DNA from: Hymenopellis radicata
Lineage: Eukaryota > Basidiomycota > Agaricomycetes > Agaricales > Physalacriaceae
Length of the DNA stretch: 10,250 bases
NCBI GenBank assembly: GCA_015501595.1
Contig: JADNRX010001384.1
Location: 1 to 10,250, forward strand
Direction of reading: 5' to 3'
Made by a program: the position numbers and the translations under genes. The notes below the pieces were generated by a model. That model searched no databases. It was not told where the DNA came from and saw nothing but the letters and a program-made list of their open reading frames with translations. Numbering within the stretch: position 1 is the stretch's first letter; each line of letters begins with the position of its first letter. Shown here in pieces: positions 1 to 8,130 of this stretch.

Positions 1-1016
1 CATGCGTAGAGTGTAGAAAAGCACTTACCCGCTGAAAATAATGAGCAACGTTGTGTCCAGCCGAAATACGGGGTACCGAGGATATGGTTCCCGCTTTCGA
101 ATACACAGGCGAATCGGAGGCCGTTCCAAGCTTTGGATCGATGACACGGCGTGGTCGTGCGCCAAGCGGGAGTTCCCAAAGGGATCCCGAGCATCGTGCG
201 TAGGTTTAGCAGCTGAGGTGGTTTGCCTTTCCTGAACACCTCGAGGTCATTTGCCAGGGAAAGGACTCGGCGTCTCCCAATGACCCCATGTCCTGCAAGA
301 CATCGTGGGCGGCAGGAGAAAAGAACATTCCCAGGCTGAAGAACGATAGCACCTACGCATAGACTCGAGTTCCTGTAGAACCTCTGCTGGTAGAGCTCTA
401 GGATAGTCCGGAATGTTAGCGCTGATACCAAGGGCATAGTCCTGCACGACGAACTCGTGGGGTCCTTCTCGTCCCAATCTGGTTTCAACGCGGGTAGTGG
501 AATCCAGTCGAATATGCTCGGGTGCAAGGGATCTCGTGGATGCATGAAGAGACTGGAACCGAGCTGGAGACAGGGAGAGCTGATCCCTTCTGTTGTGTGT
601 ATGCGACGGTAGATGCTTTGACAATCGAAGTGGTATCGTGGTATGTGCTGTAACCTAGTCCACGATCGCCTTGTGATACCTCTGAGATCCAGCTTTGCCA
701 CGTTTTCATCAGCCACCACAGAGAGCTTCGAGGCAAGGTCGGGTACTCGGACGACGTTTCAAATGAGCCTATCTCCAAGTGGCTGTCCAAAAAGCGTAGT
801 ACGAGGTTGTCGGAGGTGCGGGGCATCCTTCATTTGTAGTGCGAAATGCAGGGGCTCGGAAATTCATACATACCTCCACAAACTCGGGCTCGTAGGTAGT
901 CATGTCGTTGAAGAAGGTGAAAAGGTGAATTGTGGCTCTGGGTCTAGCCCTGAAAGGTAACAATAAGACCAGTACACGATCTTCAGGTGAAGCGACCCTA
1001 GGCAGTAAGCTTCCAT
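1..1016 (-). CDS. Unidentified gene fragment, minus strand, cut by left window edge; reading frame not settled
   Basis: I do not recognise this protein. Two short introns with good boundaries support a minus-strand gene: 950-996 (47 nt) and 828-873 (46 nt, donor GTATGT). A possible first ATG is at 1016 (MEAYCLG), followed by exon 874-949, which encodes a stretch ending FFNDMTTYEPEFVE, and an exon beginning at 827 (DAPHLRQPRTTLFGQ). In that last frame there is one TGA at 759-761, after which the frame stays open for about 250 codons to the window edge, including DLASKLSVVADENVAKLDL. A second frame is also protein-like, with PHEFVVQDYALGISANIPDY around 400-465 and, after a stop at 247, DARDPFGNSRLAHDHAVSSI around 115-175. 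It ends near a perfect donor, GTAAGT at 23-28. Given the single-base losses in neighbouring genes, the true frame may switch here too. I infer a gene; its start, frame and function are uncertain. Confidence 0.35.
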
Positions 1017-1608
1017 GCGGACAGCTACGCTGCCATGTCGAATTACCATTGGAGGAAGAAGGACAAAACGCACGTGGGACTAGGTGGGACCGTCTCGAAT
1101 GTATGTGGGGATGTAGGGGAAAAGCTGCAGGCCGCGCGCGTAGAGTCTGTCTAGGGCTCATGTTAGGGCGCGCATGCATACCCGTCCATAGACACCTGGG
1201 AAGGTACATTTAAGTGATCGATAGCGTCGTATCAAATTGCGCAGAGGGCCCACGAGTCACGCATCGTGATAGATCGTGATTTGGCACAAGGAGGCACATG
1301 AACAACGCCTTCCCAGACATGGCGAGCAGTCGGGACCTTATAGAGGTACGCGTAGGACACGTCCATACCAACTTCTGGCCAAAACAGGGGGGAGACACAA
1401 GCGAGCTGCTAGAATCACTGAATATCGTGATCACTCCCGATGTTGTAGAGATTGGTTTCGAGTCTACATGATGGAGTATAGTAGGTATAGTATAGTATAT
1501 ATCGATAGAATTCCAGAAGTAGATGTAATGTTTATAGAAGGTATTATAGGTAGATATATAACATGTATAGAGTTCGTAGCCATGCGATGGTAGAAGCGCC
1601 TCAACCTA
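1017..1608. other. Spacer between two minus-strand genes; no secure gene
   Basis: About 590 bases. The open frames here (plus 1276-1593, minus 1210-1434) carry no recognisable domain, are low in informative residues, and show no intron structure that would join them to neighbours. The left half is of ordinary composition. The right half (about 1470-1570) becomes AT-rich with repeated TATAG words. The stretch probably holds the 3' end region of nothing, the promoter and 5' leader of the gene to its left, and the 3' UTR of the gene to its right. It could also contain further upstream exons of the left gene up to about 1200, which I cannot confirm. Confidence 0.4.
1474..1570. repeat. AT-rich low-complexity tract with TATAG-type words
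   Basis: The sequence shows repeated GTATAG/TATAG/TATATA words (for example 1476-1508 and 1541-1570), much more AT-rich than the flanks. It is an imperfect simple-sequence tract, not a clean tandem array. It lies just downstream of the stop codon of the gene ending at 1609 and may be part of that gene's 3' UTR or polyadenylation region. Confidence 0.5.
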
Positions 1609-2682
1609 CTAATCAGCCATGCGCTTGGAGAGTAAATATTCCAACCGCTGCGTGAATGACCGCGACGCCTCAGACTGACCTACATTGTCACCTCTCTCCA
1701 GTGCAATGTCCCTGACTTGAGAGTGCTTCTTGCCCTTTGAGGACGTCGCGAGGTTTCGTAAAGTAGCTCCTCTCGTACCAGCCCCAACAACTTGATTTTC
1801 CTTCCCTTGCAAGATTTCCTTCTTTTTACGAGGCGAACTCAGTGGAGATAAATGTTTTCTCTTCTTGGAATGGGAGTTGGCATGAGCCGAGCTTGCGATG
1901 GAACTTGTCCGAGGAAGGCGCGCGTATTGTCCAGGTGTGGACGGAAGTGGGTATCAGCAAATTTACCAGTCTGAGGTAGTTCACTAGATGTAGCGAAGGG
2001 AGGGTGTCGGCTCTGAGCGGTCGACAGGAGAGAAGGGTCGGCTTCTGAAATACGCGCACGGACTTCTTCGGGAATCCTGACCTCGACGATACTGATCCTG
2101 CAAGGTATGAGCAGCGGGCATTTGGGCCAGAAGTCGACATGGACATGGGTTCGTGCGAAGTCGACGGCGACGGTCTACTTGGGGAGCGTTTCGCGATGCG
2201 AAGGAAACAGGAAACAAGCCAAGGGGGCAAATGGACGCAATTAGCATCAACAAGTGCTCGTAGTCTCGAAGGATTTTGCTGTGTGTAGCACCACAGCAGG
2301 TATAGTACGTGAAATATAGCATCGTCGGGAATGACTAGCAGACCTCTAGAGAAAAGGCATGATGGCAGATGGGGGAGAGACGAATAATAGACCAGGCGAT
2401 ATCGCTTGTGAATGAATACATCGGAGTTTTGAGCCTCTGCGGAGAGGGCGGGTAACGCCGCTAGTATTGCATCGAAGCTTGAACGCGACATCATTGCCTT
2501 TGCGAGTGGATCATCCTCGGCTGTCTCTTTCTTCATCTCCAGGTAGAATGAAGCCTTGAGAGTATTCAGGCGCAGTCTAGGCAAGGGCGATTTGGGTTGA
2601 AGTCGTCTACGTAGTTGCGGATCACAGCTGTGATATCCGTTTTGGACGTGAAAGATTCGATGATGGTGGCGATGGTGGTCAT
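1609..2682 (-). CDS. Unrecognised protein with basic C-terminal tail; frame broken by apparent single-base losses
   Basis: Start ATG at 2682, stop TAG at 1609-1611. Exon 1 (2393-2682) begins MTTIATIIESFTSKTDITAV. One base seems missing in a C run near 2585-2587, after which the frame reads LPRLRLNTLKASFYLEMKKE and ends VFIHKRYRL. A 47-nt intron (2346-2392, GT...CTCTAG) follows. With one base restored, exon 1 is exactly 97 codons. The middle (about 1945-2345) is readable only in pieces: TIPAVVLHTAKSF, then RDYEHLLMLIAS one frame over (switch near 2267-2272), and later VEVRIPEEVRARISEADPSL. Another switch near 1938-1944 leads to TPGQYARLPRTSSIASSAHA and then a Lys/Arg-rich segment (SKKRKHL, SPRKKKE) and the tail FTQRLEYLLSKRMAD. 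The paired basic clusters look like a bipartite nuclear localisation signal, so a nuclear protein is a reasonable inference. I see no domain I can name. The start could lie upstream (see 2683-3552). Confidence 0.45.
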
Positions 2683-3064
2683 GCTTAGGCTACATATTGG
2701 AGTATGGTCAGACCAGTGGGCGATTGAAAAGCAAACTGAAATGTACGCTTTGTGGGCGAGGTTTGCGCGGATTTGCTAGGACTTGACGATAGTGGTAGAT
2801 TGGTGGTAGAAGACAAGTTGTGGGCCCCTCCAAAAAGGAAGCAGGTAGCATTCCCAAAAAGGGACTGTCGTCGCGGGCATATTTCCGATCGCTCTTTTCC
2901 CCTTGCACTCCCCTTTTTTTTCATCCGCGACTATACAGTCAAACGACCGTCAGGTCACTACAGACCAGGCTTCCACCACCATGACCTAATTTTCCTGTAC
3001 CCAACGGACGATGTACCACTTTCGGATCACAATATTTCCTGGAGTTGGCTTCAGCCACGAACAC

Positions 3065-3088
3065 TCGTCCTCCTGACACGGAGGACGA
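3065..3088. repeat. Perfect 9-bp hairpin with 6-nt loop
   Basis: TCGTCCTCC at 3065-3073 is the exact reverse complement of GGAGGACGA at 3080-3088, with loop TGACAC. It is GC-rich and could form a stable hairpin in RNA from either strand. It is not followed by a T run, and fungal RNA polymerase II does not use hairpin terminators, so no terminator function is claimed. Confidence 0.7.
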
Positions 3089-3249
3089 TGTGGAGGTCTG
3101 TATACCTTCTTAATCACCGTTTCCTCCGCATCTTCACCCTTTTGCTTTCGCTGCTTTCCACGGCGTTTCCTGGGACGATCAACACGGACTGAACCCGCTA
3201 TCATGCTCTGAGACTAATCTTACTTGGCAAGAACAGCTCATGGAATCAA

Positions 3250-3372
3250 CGGATCCGATGCTCTCTGGCGCTCGCAGCAACTTGGGAAAACTCAGTCTCA
3301 ACACACAACCACGTTCTTCCGGTTTTTCAAGTTCAACAATATTTACTACGCATATACAGAGCATCGGATCCG
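3250..3372. repeat. 15-bp perfect inverted repeat flanking 93 bp
   Basis: CGGATCCGATGCTCT at 3250-3264 is the exact reverse complement of AGAGCATCGGATCCG at 3358-3372. The next bases outward and inward do not pair. Part of the match comes from the self-complementary CGGATCCG core. There is no target-site duplication or transposase nearby, so this is recorded as structure only. It lies in the gene-poor stretch. Confidence 0.75.
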
Positions 3373-3552
3373 GCATAGGACCTAGAGACAATGAAAGGAA
3401 ACAAAAAGCTACAACGATAGAGGTATCTGAGGACCTATTAATAACAAGATGCACGTATATGTAGCAGACGACTACGTAGCAGTAGTGAAAACACGAACAG
3501 CGTAAGAGAAGACACGAAAGAAATACACCGTAACAAGATACACACTAACTGT

Positions 3553-5310
3553 TCATGTCACCTCCAAGATCGAGGTCTCCAAGACTCGGAACATCGTCGG
3601 ATCCTTCGACTCTTCCGACCAGCCAACAATTTCTCTCCAGTTCACGGTGTTCGCCTCTTTCTCTCCTGCACCAGCGAAGATGCCAACATCATCATCGTTG
3701 AGACCTCGGAAGATGAGGAACAGACGGAGGAAGATGCAAGGATCCGACGTCACAGCAATGTCGATTGCAGCGGCGATCTTAGCCGGTGCAAGGAATCGGT
3801 ATGCAATGTTCTTGTGCTGGGAAAACGCAGCCATGTTATTGCTGAGAAAGAAATGAGCATGCGGCGTTGAGAAGAAATGCTACACTTACTTGATAAAGTT
3901 AGTCCGTGCATACATGGACATGCCAAGTTGATCCAGGACATTCATCAAGTGAGGGATAAAATCGCGAAGGACATTGCGAAACCATTACGAGGCGCAATAT
4001 AATCACTAGGTTCCAACATCGTCGGATCAGGTCTGGATTGATGTATTCAAAAACGCTGGCAGTCATGGTTATGGTGGTACGCACATGGCTTCGTAGTATA
4101 ACGCGGTCGACACCATCTCACTTTCGAAATGTTCCATAGCACCTCCGGGATGGGCGCGTAAGAAGTACTTGACTTTGTTATCGGCCAGTTTCTCGGCAGG
4201 AGGCCAGGTTATTCCGAGTTTCCATAGCGGAGAAAATGTTAGGACGACGTCGCAATATTGGACGTCGGGGGTGAGTAAACTTAATTGGCACCGTGCGGTC
4301 GTGGGTTTCGTGGCGACAGCAAGCTTGGCTACGACGCGGGAATCGAACATGCTCTCTGGGTTATACTGTTCGGATTGCAGTCGTGTGCCCGTGAACTCCA
4401 TCTTGTGGGTATCACCTTGGTGCACGATGTCGAGCTTTCCCCAGAACATGCCGTCAACAGTTGTTCCGTCTTCCATCCGTGCCATGTCGAGTTCATCGGA
4501 GGAGACGGTGGTGTCAAGGGCAACGTGTTGACCCGGAACTAGTTCAAGATTGAAGGTTGCCGGCATCTCCAAAACGGGTGGGGGTCTGAGAAAGGCGTTA
4601 GCGCGAGCACAAGCTGAATCGATGAAGGGAATCACGGTGGCGGGCTATATAGAGTAAATGAGCGGACGAAAGTGTGATGGGAAGCGAGACATACGGAGGT
4701 TCATCTGGTGGGGGCGGAGCGTCGCTGACTATTTCGACGCGCAGGCCATGGACGCCCATGATTGCTATTTGGAACGAGTCCTCTCCAGTGAGCTGTTGAG
4801 CGGTCAGACTTGGGAATGACATGGAAGAATAGTCCGTACATAGATGTACGGGCCCGCAACAAAGCGCTATGGAGGGTATTAGTGGTCCATGAGAGGGATC
4901 AGTAAAGGTAAGGACTGACGGCGGCATTGAGTGACGCGAACTCCACGGGAACGCGGAGGGAAAACATTGCATCTGGAGGTGGTTTGGTCCAATCGCGAGC
5001 GACGGCTTCGAGTTCCTAGACACAAGATGTTAGAGATAGACGCCACATTGAGAAACGACGTACTGCGAAAGTGTTGGGCAGCTGCAGCGGCGCGGTTAGA
5101 TAGTGATCGGGGAGATATGAGTGAACGCACCATCCGGACGGTCTCCATATCGTCAAAGGCAAGGGTCAAGAGCCGCTGCCTAGCGAGAGCCTGTTTCTCG
5201 CGGACTTCAGCCTCCTTGTTCTTGCCGCCTCTGATTTTGCCCCAGAAGCCGACGCCGCCGCTGCCGCCATTCAGACTTGCACTTGTTGATCTGTTGTGGA
5301 GAGAGAGCAT
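3553..5310 (-). CDS. Six-exon gene for an unrecognised ~504-residue protein, with an 18-nt micro-exon and five apparent single-base losses
   Basis: ATG at 5310, stop TGA at 3553-3555. Exons: 5131-5310, 5064-5081 (18 nt, LPNTFA), 4920-5015, 4695-4866, 3890-4644, 3553-3841. Introns are 48-53 nt, all GT-AG. The N-terminus is Gly/Ser-rich, then a charged helix-like stretch (GKNKEAEVREKQALARQRLL). The next parts read ETVRM-LPNTFA-ELEAVARDW, RFVAGPYIYVRTILP, LTGEDSFQIAIMGVHGLRVE, a long uninterrupted segment (ATFNLELVPGQHVALDTTVS ... PGGAMEHFESEMVSTALYYE), FEYINPDLIRR, LEPSDYIAPRNGFAMSF, LMNVLDQLGMSMYARTNFIN, and an intact last exon ending RVLETSILEV. The frame must jump by one missing base near 4806, 4695, 4084, 4020 and 3964. 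With these counted, every exon phase closes exactly (1,510 + 5 = 505 codons). No transmembrane segment, signal peptide or named domain is visible. It is divergent from the Aim34-like gene. I expect a conserved fungal protein of unknown function. Confidence 0.7.
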
Positions 5311-5621
5311 GGTGGTAGTGAGAGGGAGACGGTACTGGGATGAATAAGCGCCTCACGCGGGAGATAGAAGCATGGTGGATGTCTAGTTGAAAGCCAGAGT
5401 CATATTCTGCGAAAGCAGCCTTGTTCCGAGTTGACGCCACGGGGGAAACACGAGGCAAAGATGTCCACCACTGATAAACAATCAGTTCCAATCGCCTCAA
5501 TCTGAAACCAAGTTCAATATCGTTACAACTGCTGAGTAGTCCAAGCGTGCAGGGTACTTGGTCGTTCCAGTCAAAGAGCTTGACCATCACGTGCACCCTT
5601 TCCGCAACCTTCCTTGCCAGC
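5311..5621. promoter_or_regulatory. Divergent promoter region between two head-to-head genes
   Basis: The 311 bases separate ATG 5310 (minus) from ATG 5622 (plus), so both core promoters and both 5' leaders must lie here. I see no convincing TATA box. The plus-side leader just before 5622 is pyrimidine-rich, as is common upstream of fungal start codons. A long minus-strand open frame crosses this region (5638 to 5207) but starts at a non-ATG codon and has no domain; I treat it as chance. Confidence 0.5.
5588..5593. promoter_or_regulatory. CACGTG palindrome (E-box / Cbf1-type site)
   Basis: CACGTG lies 29 bases upstream of the ATG at 5622 in TCACGTGC context. In fungi this hexamer is bound by basic helix-loop-helix proteins of the Cbf1/Pho4 type, which regulate respiratory and sulfur genes among others. 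That would fit a mitochondrial gene, but a six-base site is weak evidence and it may already be within the 5' UTR. Confidence 0.3.
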
Positions 5622-6374
5622 ATGTTCTCCGCCAGCAAGGCAGTTATTCGTCAAGCTCACCGTCGGACCTTTGTTTCTCCAGCTGTCCTCTCCAGGACCT
5701 GGGACCAGCATACTGTCAACGACCTCAAAAGGAAGCCCGCGCTCGAGGCCTATCTCAGTCAGTTGGTCAAACTGAATACATATTTTTTCATTAAACGCGT
5801 CAGACAGGTCGGGCAGTAAAAACACCCTCGTTCGTCGCCTTCAGGAGCACGAAAAAGGCATCTCATCGTCCGCTATCGCCCATGCAGCGCGTCCGGTCAC
5901 GTCGTGGGAGATGCTCCCGGTATTCCCCCGACCCACGAGTTTCACGCACCCGTGCCAGAAGGATTTATGAACGTAAAAATTCCGGACGACTCCATGCCAG
6001 ATGTCCAGCCTACCATCCAGATCGTGAGCTAATGCTCCTTTGTCCTAGCTCCGAGCTCATCTTTGTTTCAGCCTTTGTACCCGACTTTTGGGCTCCCTCT
6101 GCCGCACAGGAAGAGATTCCCATACCCAAGATTCTCGTCGTTGCCGTGCAGAAACACATCACGGTGGCGGTCCCGCAACGACTGCTATTGACACTGAAGC
6201 ACCCTTGGAGGAATCCACTTCATCTTCATCTACATCTACACCCCAACCAGTCTTAGGCCAAGGAGGCTTCTGGACGACGCGGCTGAGAGTTTGGGCTTGC
6301 CGTATCCCAAGCAGGTCTCAGCCGCGGTTTCACAGGCGTATGCTGCGTTTAAGACTACTGTTACTGGTAAATAG
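5622..6374 (+). CDS. AIM34: Mitochondrial SAP-domain protein, Aim34-like; frame broken by five apparent single-base losses
   Basis: ATG at 5622, stop TAG at 6372-6374. Exons 5622-5757, 5808-6023, 6072-6374; introns of 50 and 48 nt. The first 27 residues are basic and lack acidic residues (MFSASKAVIRQAHRRTFV), a typical mitochondrial targeting sequence. Residues about 30-62 form a SAP motif: HTVNDLKR, then EARARGLSQSGSKNTLVRRL across intron 1. SAP motifs usually bind nucleic acid. Yeast Aim34 (198 residues) is a mitochondrial SAP protein needed for normal mitochondrial inheritance; that role is known only there. Downstream reads EFHAPVPEGFMNVKIPDDSM, FVPDFWAPSAAQEEIPIPKI, a Ser/Thr-rich linker, and AESLGLPYPKQVSAAVSQAY to the end. 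One base is missing near 5731 (GG for GGG), 5896-5915, 6072, 6146 and 6272. With these counted, the total is 220 codons including stop. Tail-to-tail with the WD40 gene, 74 bases apart. The SAP and targeting calls are firm; the Aim34 name less so. Confidence 0.7.
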
Positions 6375-6448
6375 GCTCTGCACAATCGGAAATCATCACT
6401 CCTGACTCTGAACGCGATCGAAACGCCATCCGCGGCGATATAATTTTT

Positions 6449-7900
6449 CTACTCCTCTACTTCTTCAGTTGTGTACACCAAACATACACCATCATCGCCC
6501 GCGCTAACAATCACAGAACCTCCCAGTCCGAGCGATGCACCGAGTACCGGACCTTGGTGACCTTTGTGCTCGCGAAGTAAAGTGCCCGCGCGCGCATCCC
6601 ATGTCCTTAAAGTCTTGTCCGCAGAGGCGGATACTAGTAGATGCCCTTTGGGTGGCGGAACGGCTCGGAGTGTGGTTATCGCGTCCTGTCAAGTTGGTTA
6701 ATGCCGCAAGTTTGCAGGTAAAGGAAGATAACAAACTTCGTGTTCAAGTGTAGTCCGCAGGCGCATTGTTGCTAAATCCCATATACATATCTTGCCATCT
6801 GTCGCGCCTGTCGCGACGATACCTGGACCAGAACTGGTGCCGGTGAACTCGAGGAATTGCACAGCTTCGATACTTTCTCCTTCCGTATGACCTCCCAAGG
6901 CAGTAACGACTTCTCCTTTACTAAGGCTAACGACGCGAACACCACCAGCTGCGCCCCCGACAACAGCTAGTGTGGATGAGCCGTTAACCGCAAGCGAAGT
7001 GATCCCGTCCAAGTTGAAGCGTGCATCAGTGCCGACAAGTTTGAATATGGGGCTTGGAGATCGCGGATCCCAGTATATTAATGTGCCATCTGCACAAGCA
7101 GAAATGATCCTTTTACCTGACAAAACATGAGAAACGTGAATGGTAGAAGAGAAATCAGCATACCGTCTGGTGTGAATTCGCCACACTGAACAGCACCGGT
7201 ATGACCTGCGAACACTTGCATGGTCGCACCCGAAGGTACTATCGGTTACTTAGTACATGGTCAAGTAGTAGATGAGTAGACTCTCACATTGCCATAGCCA
7301 AAGTGTTGAGTCATTTGATCCGGCAAGAAGGACATTGCCTTTGGGATGCCAACGCAAGAACTGCAAAAGGTTTAGGACAAGTAGATCGACAACAGATGAA
7401 CGACAGACCATAACTTCATCGGGTCCTTGTAACTCGGTCAAGAACTCCCAAGTCCGATAGTTTTCCGTTCCGACTCGTCGCCATATTCTAATCTTGCCAT
7501 CCATGCCACCCGTCGCGATGAGTTGGCCGTCATTACTCCAGGCCGTACTAGTGACGCTGTCTGTGTGGCCCGTCAATTTGACGATAACCTCCCCGTCTGT
7601 GATATCCCAAATGTATCCGAAATCGTCCTCCCCTCCGGATGCGGCAAGGCCTTCGGTGGGATGGACAGCGACAGCAAAGACGGAGGCTTGGTGATTTGGA
7701 AAGGCTTGGACAGAGTTGTCTTCACCTGAGCCGGAGGCCTGTGCAGGGAGATCGCCGACCATGTCTGCGTCCTCGTCGTTGTCGTCATCGTCGTCCATTG
7801 GTTCGTCCCCGTCGTCGGGAACTTCAGCTAGCACATCGTCGGCGGTGATGTACTGCTCCTCGTTGGTATCCTCCTCGTCGTGGTGATGTGTAGAAGCCAT
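6449..7900 (-). CDS. SQT1: WD40 ribosome-assembly chaperone, Sqt1/AAMP family (complete)
   Basis: Complete and undamaged: ATG at 7900, stop TAG at 6449-6451, exons 7409-7900, 7288-7360, 7164-7238, 6737-7116, 6449-6685. The introns are 48, 49, 47 and 51 nt. The product is 418 residues; yeast Sqt1 is 431 and human AAMP 434. Residues 1-60 are acidic, with MDDDDDNDED at 35-44. WD40 repeats follow, e.g. FPNHQASVFAVAVHP...YIWD (67-99), LTGHTDSVTSTAWS...IRIW (109-140), FLRWHPKGN...LWLW (165-187), FAGHTGAVQC...IYWD (about 198-235), GGHTEGESIEAVQF...ICIWD, HEDAITTLRAV...LRTWD, KGHQGPVLGAS...CLVY, consistent with an eight-bladed propeller. In yeast, Sqt1 captures nascent uL16 (Rpl10) and delivers it to the pre-60S subunit; I infer the same cytosolic role. 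An acidic N-terminus and this repeat spacing fit Sqt1/AAMP better than other WD40 families. Confidence 0.9.
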
Positions 7901-7943
7901 TACAGATTGCGGTGTTTGAGAAAGGTATAATCAAGGAAGAGCC

Positions 7944-7950
7944 TTTTATA
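7944..7950 (-). promoter_or_regulatory. TATA-like element (TATAAAA) for SQT1
   Basis: Reading the minus strand, GTATAAAAGG occurs about 44-50 bases upstream of the SQT1 start codon, a plausible TATA-box placement for a gene with a very short leader. Sequence match only. Confidence 0.35.
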
Positions 7951-7973
7951 CGAGTGTCCTCCGTCAAGGCAAT

Positions 7974-7979
7974 TATAAA
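7974..7979 (+). promoter_or_regulatory. TATA-like element (TATAAA) for NUP133
   Basis: AATTATAAAG on the plus strand, 152 bases upstream of the ATG at 8131 and 50 bases upstream of the in-frame ATG at 8029. It is a plausible TATA box; evidence is the word and its position only. Confidence 0.3.
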
Positions 7980-8130
7980 GCCGCCTTCGTTTCCGACTGA
8001 AGAGCTGACTCAACCGGTGACTGAGCTGATGAAAAACTGTAAAAAGATGATAGCTGCGATAAGATTAGATTACGACGAAAACACGCTTTTGATTTTACAC
8101 AACAGCAAACAACTTGAGCTCACGACGACG

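Larger units (their letters stand above)
2683..3552. other. 870-bp region without a secure gene; several competing small ORFs
   Basis: Three ATG-initiated small frames compete here. Minus 2924-2685 (79 codons; ends SPTGLTILQYVA) stops two bases before the ATG at 2682. Restoring one base there would fuse it to the next gene, so it may be a Ser/Pro-rich N-terminal part of that gene. Minus 3204-2986 (72 codons) starts with a strongly basic stretch, DRPRKRRGKQRKQKGEDAEE. Plus 3240-3464 (74 codons) has MESTDPMLSGARSNLGKLSL and no recognisable domain. None has a domain, clear introns or a family I know. The far right (about 3430-3552) is A-rich and probably 3' UTR of the gene ending at 3553. The region also holds a 9-bp hairpin and a 15-bp inverted repeat, listed separately. 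Confidence 0.4.
7901..8130. promoter_or_regulatory. Divergent promoter region between SQT1 and NUP133
   Basis: The 230 bases lie between the two start codons, so the two genes share a promoter region. It is AT-richer than the coding flanks. There are TATA-like words on each strand: minus TATAAAA at 7944-7950, 44 bases upstream of the SQT1 ATG, and plus TATAAA at 7974-7979. The region downstream of about 7990 probably contains the NUP133 5' leader. It includes two ATGs in frame with NUP133 (8029, 8047) with no stop between, so a longer N-terminus cannot be excluded. Confidence 0.5.

Noticed and set aside
1276..1593. Plus-strand 105-codon frame in the AT-rich spacer
   Set aside because: Its second half is the TATAG low-complexity tract and it has no domain or splice support.
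1826..2584. A 252-codon minus-strand open frame taken as one protein
   Set aside because: Its first part is clearly coding, but it runs through a 47-nt GT-AG intron (2346-2392) and its later part lacks the basic tail segments seen in the other frames. The whole-length translation is unlikely to be a real product.
2752..3192. Plus-strand 146-codon open frame
   Set aside because: No domain, starts at a non-ATG codon position of no context, pyrimidine-rich with a hydrophobic end that mirrors purine-rich sequence on the other strand; no intron signals.
3590..4028. 14-nt direct repeat AACATCGTCGGATC at 3590-3603 and 4015-4028
   Set aside because: Both copies lie in exons of the same gene in different reading frames; most likely coincidence.
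4169..4542. Plus-strand frames of 120 and 85 codons
   Set aside because: They are antisense shadows of the long uninterrupted exon 5 of the minus-strand gene.
5207..5638. Minus-strand 143-codon frame across the divergent promoter
   Set aside because: Begins at a non-ATG codon, overlaps the start of the Aim34-like gene antisense, then continues out of frame over exon 1 of the 504-residue gene. No family resemblance.
7494..7848. Plus-strand frames opposite SQT1 exon 1
   Set aside because: Antisense shadows; the Arg-rich one mirrors the acidic N-terminus of the WD40 protein.
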